DNA of 64,000 nucleotides, taken from assembly GCA_006538405.1 (NCBI GenBank), contig BJKQ01000014.1:806001-870000 (forward strand), in the 5' to 3' direction. The translations under genes were made by a program, and so were the position numbers. Positions 24,401-32,318 of the stretch are shown here, piece by piece; the stretch's first letter is position 1, and every line of letters starts with the position of its first letter. The notes beneath the pieces are model-generated. The model ran no database searches, had not been told where the DNA came from, and saw only the letters and a program-made list of their open reading frames with translations. The stretch is from Hansfordia pulvinata. Taxonomy: Eukaryota; Ascomycota; Sordariomycetes; Xylariales.

Positions 24401-24790
24401 GGCAGCGGCCACTGCGACTGGTCGCCCAACGAGCCCTACTACCCGTACACCATGCCCTTCATGCTGGACGAGTGGGCGACGGGGGGCCGGGGCCGCCGCG
24501 CGCTCCACCGGCTGGGCGAGGAGGTCGGCGACCGCGCCGCGGACCTGGCGGACTGGGCGACCGGCAGCGACCTGACCCGGCGCGACCCCCGGTACATGAC
24601 GGTCTGGCAGCGCAAGAGGCACGCTCGCCGCCTGCACAGGCGCGGCCTCGGCCCCAAGTGGGCGCAGCCCCGCGGCTACACGGCCAGGTACAGCAGCCAG
24701 TGGCAGGCCGCGCGGGACGCGAGAGAGGCGTACGGCGGCGGAGCGGAGGAGGACGACGACAAGATGAGCATGGACGAGACGATTGGGTGA
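21467..24790 (+). CDS. Large disordered protein with C-terminal transmembrane anchor, function unknown
   Basis: A single intron-less frame of 1107 codons starting at ATG 21467 (context CACGATGG). I do not recognise the family. The first ~800 residues are Ser/Pro/Arg-rich and largely disordered. At about residues 388, 418 and 440 are three related segments, RLDRIRERE, KLDEIRAREMQ and RLDEIRVHN, a short charged repeat. Around residues 790-860 is an acidic helical region (EDLRAILLAQQIEDSTLEDI..., then GNKLGSTVEGLRTAKQGIERLED) that could form a coiled coil. One clear membrane helix (LGVAGIAVVLWYVLELVF) lies near residues 930-950. It is followed by a His-rich loop and a basic tail. Single-pass anchoring with a large disordered domain on one side is compatible with a nuclear-envelope, ER or cell-cortex scaffold, but that is speculation. 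Confidence 0.8.
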   Translation: MDGDSNTHDAQDHLTSTTPRYDPPQFLKASHLHPRSPTRSLPASRPDVRPGATSAAPRAQHSFPSSLPRKTASAAAEPRALASGTVSPLPARTPGTPDSATSDCSSIRSTRIPKPASRDSPASARQPRHPKPNTLTNKENQRPGSARSQGRAGARTTSSEMRQPMGMAAAFRLAQQESAQKQDDDTFDLKQAFQMASAEVGDRIDGSPSPAPRSFRSRPQSRDANHQDTFIGRKGAGGGLSQHLQQFDRNHHLGKNALPAGIFSRANGPPQNTEPQQRPSLGSMVSAPPALQASHGAQPDQPLPSVESQSHSPANTSNPATLSRSFRPSPEKSFNNWELEGDFTAGDLQVSDSPLIRASKTNRDASRPSPPDASKPHERTTPPFRRSNDRLDRIRERETEAAGAHLTDDGTPPPRRGRTKLDEIRAREMQALSKRAVATSRLDEIRVHNSEARSLSPELNRTPEKESLVAQLPDAPKDDTHLGLAGKDNEKDMSVKKKADRVDADEKAAGTPATARKGSFRSTRDPENARQRKTSTGTLRQEPQSPSEDPNDLLRRLAQATSPLPENTLPGNSGAKPEEIAHQANDQTGRSKLPGGRETRSRRTEAKGPTRPTVGFVGLRRAASSDSLVEKKSSRGSESDPQDRIDSEALLFAPQDNYSERGSVRAPSPIPDTADEVTPRAPRVDPLTLPTPRVTGAYVETPATVKVKSEDSSGDKVASDTILHAPDVSSRIRNRNGTRRPGLLSRAKREGEGDPSSQGRSSSVPARRRARSLSRRQSPLVNSATPPSVREDLRAILLAQQIEDSTLEDIDEKLKSHHLDDQEHEAMVNDGTLKGEDDEELPGLTESDWIRLGNKLGSTVEGLRTAKQGIERLEDQVLHKDHHQPRRAHPDPDTDPEPRAAGTGLAAYIRADAVVVRVPTLFDRSPRLRPTRLGVAGIAVVLWYVLELVFSHMYAAPPYDCVPHNHHNHHQYQYHGGGGSGHCDWSPNEPYYPYTMPFMLDEWATGGRGRRALHRLGEEVGDRAADLADWATGSDLTRRDPRYMTVWQRKRHARRLHRRGLGPKWAQPRGYTARYSSQWQAARDAREAYGGGAEEDDDKMSMDETIG

Positions 24791-25066
24791 TTTTTAACAC
24801 ACGTCTTTCGCGTTTTCGCGGTTTTTCAACCCCGTGTGTCGTCGCTAGTGTTGCGTTGGTCACGTGCCCGGAGGTGTGTGCTGCAGGATAACTGCTCGGA
24901 GTTTGGTGCTGTTGACATTCGCGTAAGACAAAGCAACGGAGTTGGTGGTGGATGTGCAGGCCAAGAGACTGTATACGGTTGATAATTATTATACAGATTA
25001 AAATGATGAGACTCGTTAACAAAAGACTCCCTGGATTATCTCCCCAAAAATGAAATAGACAGATCA

Positions 25067-28000
25067 TTACAGCAGATAGCTCACATCCTCCGTGTTCCCG
25101 CACTGCCCACAGGTGTGCATGACCTGCCGCTGCTGCTTGCCGCCTGCGGCCCCCGAGCCGGCGAGCATGGCGCCCGCACCAGCTCCCGCTCCGCCGACGC
25201 TTGCAACAGCACCCGTCGCCGATTTGGTGGTGGACGAGGGCGAGCTCGCGGCCTGGCCGGGCTGGCTGCCGCCGACCGACGCGCTCGACCGCCGCTGCTT
25301 CTGCTGGACGCCGGCCACGCCGGACGGCGTTCCGGACGAGAGCAACTTGTACTCTCCCCCGTGCGTGGCATCGATCGAGTCCCGACCCGTCGTCCGGCCG
25401 ACGTCGCTGCTGTGGCTGCTGCGGCTGGCGCCGCCCGCGCTGCTGCGGCTGTGCGTGTCGGCCGCTGCCCCCGCCACCCCAGCTCCAGCGACAGCGCCGG
25501 CGGTTGCTAGGCCCGAGGGCGTGCCCGACGACGACAGGGTCTTGTACTCCCCGCCGTGCGTCGCGTCGGGAGATCTGCTGTCCGTCACGGGCCCTTCGCG
25601 GTGCTCGCCGCTGCTACCAACGAAGCCCGAGGGCGTACCCGAGCTAAGCGTCTTGTACTCCCCGCCGTGGGTGGCGTCGCGCGATGCCCGGTCTGTCACA
25701 GGCTTACTTGCCCCAGCGTCGGTGGTGGTAGTGGTAGTGGTAGTGGCCGGTGACGACTTGGTCTTGTCCTCACCTACAGCGAGCGCGCCAGCTCCAGCTG
25801 CCGCGGCGCCAGCAGCTGCTGTCGATGCGGCTATAGCGCCCTTGTGCGATGGAGAGGGTTCCTGCATGCTTGTGTCCGGGAGTTCGCGCTCGGCCCGGTC
25901 GGCATCCGGCTTGTCCGCCTCTGACAGGCGTGAAGGGTGAGAGAGTGCCGAGGAAGTGGCCGGTGTGCTGCCCGTGGCGCTGGCGAGGCCGGAGGGGGTC
26001 CCGGACGACAGCGTCTTGTATTCGCCGCCATGGGTGGCATCGCGGGAAGTGCTGTCCGTCACCGGCCTGGCTTTGGCGGCTGTGGAGGCGGGCATCGATG
26101 TTGCGTGCGCGGATTCGCTCCCTGCCACAGCACCGCTACCACCCACGGCTGCAGCCACACCCGAAGGCGTCCCGAAGACGACAGCGTCTTGTACTCGCCA
26201 CCGTGCGTAGTATCACGCGAGGCCCGGTCCGTCACGGCACCCTCGCGATGCTCGCCGGCGCCGCCGACAAAGCCGGACGGCGTGCCGGAGGCCAGAGTCT
26301 TGTATTCGCCTCCATGCGTCGCGTCCCGTGAAACCTTGTCCGTGACGGGGGCGGCGACTGACTGCGGTGCGGACGGAGCCTCGGAAGACTTCGAGGCAGC
26401 AGGCATCGTCGTTGGCGCCGACGCCGCGCCAGCGGGGTGGGCGGACTCATCTGCGACGCCGCGGGGAATATCCTCGGATTCGGTAACGGCGCGCGAAAAG
26501 GATGGTTGCGCTAACTTTTCACCGCTTGCGGTCGTGGGTGTGATCTCGCGCCCGTACCCAGGCATGGGGAGGGCACCGGTGTCCGGGCGACTGGCGGTGC
26601 GCTGGTCCCGCTCCACGGAGGCTCTCTGCGCGCCGTCGCCACGGCCGTGGCCGTGCTGATAGGCGCCGAACCCGGCGGCACCAGCCGCTGCAGCGGCTCC
26701 GGCGCCAAGGCCCGCCTTCTCGGCGTAGTCGTGCTCGCGTCCCGCGGGACCCTGAGATTGAGAGGCACCACCATTCTCGTGTCGCATGCGCTCCGCAATG
26801 TCAGGAGTATTGGTCCCCTGGGAGGGTGTGTCTACTGCTGACCCGGCTTGGCCCCTCCTGCCACTATCGTGCTCGGTAGAACAGTCGCGTTGGTTATCCG
26901 CAGCTGCACGGTCCTGGTCTTTGGCGGAAGAGCTTTTCTCGCTCTTGGAGCCGCGCGAGAACAGCCCGAACAGCTTGCTCTCCTTTTCCTCCTTCTTGGG
27001 CTCGTCCTTCTTCTGTCGCTCAGCGTCGCTGCCCGACTCATCCTTGTGCTGCCAGTGTAACAGACCAGATAGTCGACTCCCGCCATGCTGCTGTTGCTCC
27101 TGCTTCTGCTGCTTGTCACCCCCGCTGGCCTGAGCCCGGCGTTCGCCTTGCTCCCGAGCGGCGACGTTCTTCTCCCTACTCTCCTCAGATGATCGCGACC
27201 CGGCCCCACCATCTTCTCGCGCTTTGGCGCCGCTGTACGCTGCCGCCGCAGCGGCCACAGCTGCGCCCGAGCCAACCCCAACCTCGGCAGCTCGAGCATC
27301 GTAGTCTTCGTGTGCTTTGGCTTGCGGGCCGGTGGCGCGGGCAGGTTCAGCTTCTGGTTCGCGACTGACGCCGGCAGCGTCGCGGCCGCCAGCCAGGGGA
27401 AATTCGCGGTGGTCGGGCGGCGCATCAGCGCCGTCGTCTTCACTTTCGTGCGAGCGGCGGCCACCAGAGCCTTCACTCTTGGCCCCAGCAGCGCCGCGAC
27501 CCTGCCCAGCGGACGGATGCTCGCTACTCCCCGCGCCGACAACGGTGTTGTGTACACCTCCGCTGCCGCCGACGACGACTGCGTCGCGCACATCACTTCC
27601 GGCATCATCACCCGCGCCGCCGCCGCTGCTGGCTGCCGCCGACGCCGGGACGTCACCCCAGTAGGGATCGGCGTGCGGCATCTCGGAGGGCTTGCTGCTG
27701 CCGCCCTCGCGGACGATGTTGGACGACGATTCCTGCTGTTTTCCATCCGCCTTCTCTTGGCCGAGAGTTGCGGGTGCAGCAGCCTGTGACTTTGGCGAGA
27801 CTGCCTCGGCGTCATGATACCCGCCTGCCGCCATCTGCGATCGTTGCTGTTGACCGGGGGGCGTCAGTGTCTTCTTGCTATCGCCACCCTCAGCAGCTGT
27901 GTTGCTGTTATTGTTGTTGTTGCCTCCGGCGAAGCCGAGGGAAGTAGCGCCCAGCGCGCCAATGCCGATGCCGACACTGCCAACGCTGCCGGCCGTGCCT

Positions 28001-28517
28001 TTGGAAGGGGCTGAAGCCGAGTTGCCGGCGGACGATTCCCTTGCTGCTGATGCTGAGCTGAGCGGGAACGCGGCTCCCGGGCCTGCGCCGGCGGCGGGCG
28101 TGTTGAGCGGCGTCCGGGTTTGGCCCTCGGCGCCGGATTGCTGCTGAGCCGGCCCGCTGAGGATGCGGCTGTAGGCGCCACCCATGACGCTTGGCTTGGT
28201 TGTGTTTCCCTGGTACGGCTGCTGCTGCTGCTGCTGGGCCGGACTGGCTTGGGGCTTGTTGTCATGGTGGTGGTGGTCACCCGTGGCTGCGGACTCGCCG
28301 AAGCTGACGCCCGAGTCGGTGTACTTGTGACCTTTGGCGGCCGGGTCGCGGTGTCGGTGGTGGCCCAGCCGCGAGGGTCTTCGCGTTTGTGTAGCTTGTT
28401 ACGCCCGTCGCTTTCGATGTTGGCGGTGGTGGCGGCCGCGCCGTCCGTGGGGAAAGCCCCCGGGGGCGCGGGGTCTGGGTTGCGGGCGGCGGCCAGGGCG
28501 TCTTTCGGGTCTGTCAT
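25067..28517 (-). CDS. Large low-complexity protein with repeated THGGEYKTLSSGTPSG motif; frame broken once
   Basis: Modelled as exon 28403-28517 and exon 25067-28331 (about 1126 residues if one base is restored). The start is MTDPKDALAAARNPDP. A 71-nt intron 28332-28402 (GTAACA...AAAG) joins SDGR to HKYTDSGVSFGE. Its acceptor is weak, so a frame error here is the alternative. The middle is Ala/Gly/Ser/Glu-rich, with a charged stretch (QKKDEPKKEEKESKLFGLF). The C-terminal third carries six copies of a D-A-T-H-G-G-E-Y-K-T-L-S-S-G-T-P-S-G motif (+ strand near 25348, 25542, 25651, 26015, 26190, 26299). The protein ends with a C-x-x-C element (HTCGQCGNTEDVSYLL). Near 26165-26175 one base is missing in the motif copy at 26190. 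The sister copy at 25542 reads through intact, so the break is probably not functional. Family not recognised. Confidence 0.68.
25340..26330 (-). repeat. Six-copy coding repeat (HGGEYKTLSSGTPSG), with a duplicated two-copy block
   Basis: Copies start near 25348, 25542, 25651, 26015, 26190 and 26299 on the + strand. Two pairs (25542/25651 and 26190/26299) have the same 109-bp spacing. The linkers are near-identical, reading SGFVG-S/G-x-GEHREG-P/A-VTD, so a two-motif block was duplicated. Confidence 0.85.
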
Positions 28518-30025
28518 GGCGGGCGAGTGGTGTGGTGTTGTGATATTTTCGTGGAGTGATGATTTGTGCGTGTCTGTTGGTCTGCCCCTAAGGTTATGTC
28601 TTCGTGAGGCTGGGGATTTCAGCAGGAAGGAGAATGATTTTCACGCTTGAGAGAAATATGAGCGGGCTCTTGGGATGAGAATCCTGACAGCGACGGATAT
28701 ATAGATGGTCTGCGCAGCCACGTAACGCTGAGGGAGCCCACGAGAATGGTGAGCCGTGCCCCCTTCCTGATCGCGACCCGAACCTGCTTGGGCCTCAACC
28801 TTCTTTCTGCCCGCTCCAGACATACTAGCAGCGCACATCACCACACGCCACCACACACACACACACACACACCACTGACAGTCCGGAGGTCGTGACATCA
28901 AGCCTCCATTCAGCGATTGGCGGCTTGGGCGGGCCGTCCAATGAGCAGCAGCAGGGCGTGCGGGCTAAGGGCGGCTCCGCGGGGCTAGCGAGTGTGCATT
29001 TCGTCATGATGGCCCGCTTGGCTTCCCTCTAACTGCGCAGACGACCTCCCCGACCGTTTCCGCCGCTGGCTGGGCCCCGAAACCCGCCCATGTCTCTTTG
29101 CGGGCTAGGCGAAAGCCTTCTCCGGCGCGAGGTTGCGTCAACGACCTTGGCTCCGCCAGCTCTCTCAGTCTGCGTTGTGTTGTTGGCGCAAGATCTGTGT
29201 GTATTCGAGATCCGAGGGGCCAGGCCGGCGTCCCACGCATCGCTCTAGTGCAAAACTAATGGGAAGCAGCGAAGGGTATTGACGTGGTGGTCGTCGATCC
29301 TGGGGAAACGCGGGGGCGGGGATCAAGGTTCAGGTTCAGGTTACCTGGAGATTGGACTGATGGACGCCCGGTGGTCATTATGTCATCTGAGCCCAAAGGC
29401 GCCGGTGGGTAAGGTGATCGAGTGGCCGTAAGATCCAGGTTTCGGTGGCTGGCGTGCTGGCTGATGAGGTCACGAAGGGGCAAGACGGCCATCCTACCGA
29501 ACTTGCTGCGAGATTTCGACGGTGAGTCAGATCGGTCGTTGCGCGCCATGCCATGCGGCTACCTTTGTGGCCCGTGGCTGCTCCATGCGAGATGGTTGTC
29601 CTGTTTGTGAAATGAAGAGGGAGCAAGGGTGAGGAGCTGCATTGGAGGAAAAGACGATGTGTCTGGTAGGAGGAAGAGCCGATAGCCGTCAGCTCAATCG
29701 ACGGCTCAGTCGACCCAATCTGCCATCGGAACCCCTCCTTCACAGTCGCACCTTCCACCACATGCAAAGAAGCAGTTGGCAAAGTTGGTGACGCAGCTAT
29801 AAGCACTGTATTGGAAACGACGCCCGTGGATATATTCGTAGCTGACAGCACCTCTGCTGATGAACAGAACAGGCTCTGTTGACTTCCATGGCTCTCAACT
29901 GCAGGCTACCTACCTGGTATCTATCGGTTCTAGACCCAAGCAGCATATCACGGTCTCCCAGCTCGACAGCCCAGCCGGCAACCTATGCCTGGCCGGGCCG
30001 ACCGGACCGGAAGCCCGCCCGCCCC
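28518..30025. other. Intergenic region
   Basis: Promoter side of the repeat protein and 3' flank of the L-rhamnose dehydrogenase-like gene. It contains a CA run (28852-28872, complement GT) and no frame with domain or splice support. A 97-codon minus-strand frame from 29549 starts plausibly (MARNDRSDSPSKSRSKFG) but degenerates into low complexity and is not called. Confidence 0.5.
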
Positions 30026-31007
30026 TCACTGCAGACTGACCGAGATGCCCCCGTCGACCAGCAGCTGGGCCCCCGTGACGAAGCGGCTCAGGTCGCTGGC
30101 GAGGAAGACGGCGGGCCCGCCCAGGTCGGCCGGCTCGCCGACGCGGCCCAGCGGCGTCCGCCCCTCGAGGTAGGCCAGCTTGGCCGGGTCGGCCAGGTCG
30201 CCCGCGGCCAGCGCCGTCCGCGTGGTCCCGGGAAGCAGGGCGTTGCACCGGACGCCGTGGGGGCCCAGGGCGCAGGCCGCCGACTGCATCATGGACAGCA
30301 CGGCGGCCTTGGTCGGCGTGTAGTGCACCTGCCGGGCGCCGCCGAGGTGCGCGCTGATGCTGCTCACGCCGATGATGCTGCCGCCGCGGCCCTGGCGCAC
30401 CATGCGCCGGGCGGCGGCCTGCGTCGTCCAGAAGGCGCCGGCCACGTTGGTGCCCAGGTGCGCGTCGAGGGTGGGCTCGTCTAGCCTGTGGGGAGCGTGG
30501 TGTTAGAGAGATTGGTAGGGGGGCGGGCAGATTGTACTCGTATAACAGGCGTGGTTATTGTTCTTTTTCTCTTTCTTTTCTCTCCTTTTCCTCTCTTCCC
30601 CACCCCCTCTTTTCTCTTCCCTCTTGATTTTCCTGGTCTCTTTCTCTGATACCAGACGAGCAAAACACTTACTCGAGAAAGTCCCGGAACTGGCTCACGC
30701 CGGCGTTGGCCACAAACACGTCGAGCCCGCCGAACCGGTCGACGGCCCGGCCGACCAGCGCGGCCCCGGTGTCGCGCGCCCGGATGTCGCCCTCGACGCC
30801 GACCAGCCTGCCGCCGTCGGCGGCCTCGCGGCCGAACTCGCCGGCGACCTCGGCCCGCAGGCTCCGGAAGTGCTCGCGGGACGCCGGGTCGCCGAGGTGG
30901 TTCACGGCGACGCGGGCGCCGTGGCGGATGTAGTCGAGGGCGATGGCCCGGCCGATGCCCGTCGCGCCGCCGGTGATGGCGGCCACCTTGCCTGCGAGGA
31001 GGGCCAT
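30026..31007 (-). CDS. lra1: Short-chain dehydrogenase, L-rhamnose-1-dehydrogenase (LRA1)-like
   Basis: Two exons, 30673-31007 and 30026-30485, give 264 residues, a standard classical SDR length. The 187-nt intron (GTAAGT...CACAG) lies inside the codon joining DFLE to LDEPTLDAHLG. Motifs: TGGATGIG cofactor loop (residues 12-19), NAG in FVANAGVS, Asn125, Ser154, Tyr167 and Lys171 (YTPTK). The start (GKVAAITGGATGIGRAIALDYIRHGARV), the NAGVSQFRDFLE segment, the LPGTTRTAL segment and the end FVTGAQLLVDGGISVSLQ closely resemble yeast and fungal L-rhamnose-1-dehydrogenases as I remember them. These oxidise L-rhamnose to L-rhamnono-lactone, the first step of the non-phosphorylated pathway. The start ATG follows an 18-G run in the leader. 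The gene is divergent from a Zn2Cys6 regulator. The SDR call is firm; the substrate is inferred from similarity. Confidence 0.8.
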
Positions 31008-31017
31008 TTTCCGGCGC

Positions 31018-31035
31018 GGGGGGGGGGGGGGGGCT
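31018..31035. repeat. Poly-G tract (18 G) next to the dehydrogenase start codon
   Basis: 18 G on the + strand. In the minus-strand gene it is an 18-C run ending about 10 nt upstream of the ATG, that is, inside the expected leader. Confidence 0.88.
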
Positions 31036-32057
31036 GACGCGGGGTGTCCTGTCTGGCTGATGATTGTCGAATAAGAATAACCACCGCGGGAAGGGAGTTG
31101 CCGTCGTCGCTCACCAGTGAGGAGGCGCGAGTTGGTCGAGGGCTGATGATGCAAGCTGAAGCTGACTACGGTAGGGACAGTATATTCTACAAGTATGGGA
31201 AACCCAGCTGTGATGGCTATTTTCTTGGCTCCGTTCCGCTCTCCTCTCCCCTCTGCCGACCTCGTTGCATGCGCAATCCCCCATACTCGGGCCTAACGAG
31301 CGACAGAATACTCCGCAAAGAAAACGCGGGGTCCTGGAGACCGAGTGTGCCCCTCGAGAACCACGAGCCACGCGGAGTGCACACGCAGACACACACACAT
31401 CCACGCACACACATGATTCGGGCCTTTTGCCGCGCCCGCGAGACGAGGGTGCCGGGCTTGTGACCGGGATCGTCGGCGGCTTCCCCAGCTTTCTCCGCAG
31501 CTAGCGGTCCCGATACGAGACGAGTGTCGTCGGTACGAACGGTGAACACGGACACTTGCTGGCCCGTCGTCACCTGCTCCTCGCTGGTCTCAGGGGTGCA
31601 GGCCGGATGCCGCGCCCCCTTGGGAGAGGAGCGGATACATCTTCAGTCCTTCTTCATCAACTTTTCTTCATGACAGCCTCTTCCAGTCGTAGGTTGGGAA
31701 GGAAGGTAGTCAGACGAGACGCCCAGGAGAACTGTCTTGCCGAGTGCAGCTGACGAGGAGGCTGAACTATGGCGTCCTCGTGCAGGGAGAGGAGGGAGTG
31801 GGAGTGGGTCTCACGATGGCGACCCTTGTGCGTCTAGCTTATTAGTCCGCTCCACGACTCGTAATAATAACAAGTCCAGCCCCCCCCCGCGCCTGCGGTC
31901 GTCCCTGGCCCCCTCCGCCCCTCTCCGGGCATGCATGGGCATTCGGGCGTATTTCTGGGAATAAGCATCATTATCACTACCAGGTACCTAGCTTAGGTAG
32001 TTAGCGTTCTTTCGCGAGGAGGAGGGTCTGCGGCACCCGCTCGCCGCATTCATCAGT

Positions 32058-32096
<39 letters not shown>
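32058..32096. repeat. (CTGC)n tetranucleotide microsatellite
   Basis: Nearly ten perfect CTGC units upstream of the Zn2Cys6 gene. Confidence 0.9.
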
Positions 32097-32318
32097 ACCA
32101 CAGCCGGCGCCGGGGCAGCCTCGGGAACCGGAGCAAACCTCTTTTTTTTTTTTTTTTTTCTTTTCTTCTCAGTTCCCACATCCCACACCTCCTGTCACGG
32201 CTGGTTCTGCTGTTCATCGTCCACTTGCTTGGCCGGCAAAGGCAGAGTCGGCTACTGCCACTGACGAACAAAGTACCTACCTTACCCGAGGCTCTCCTGT
32301 AGACAGACGCCGCCCGGC

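Larger units (their letters stand above)
31008..32318. promoter_or_regulatory. Divergent promoter region between the LRA1-like gene and the Zn2Cys6 regulator
   Basis: 1.3 kb shared 5' region. It contains the poly-G tract 31018-31035 directly 5' of the dehydrogenase ATG, CA repeats near 31388-31412, a C run near 31880, a CTGC microsatellite at 32058-32096, a T run near 32141-32159 and TACCTAGC/TAGGTA words near 31982-32003. No specific operator can be assigned by eye. CGG triplets are frequent in this GC-rich DNA and not informative. Confidence 0.5.

Noticed and set aside
23363..24637. 424-codon open frame on the - strand
   Set aside because: Antisense shadow of the 1107-residue protein; composition is Val/Arg/Gly-biased with no domain.
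29256..29549. 97-codon minus-strand frame with a plausible start
   Set aside because: No domain, no splice partner and low-complexity second half; treated as chance.
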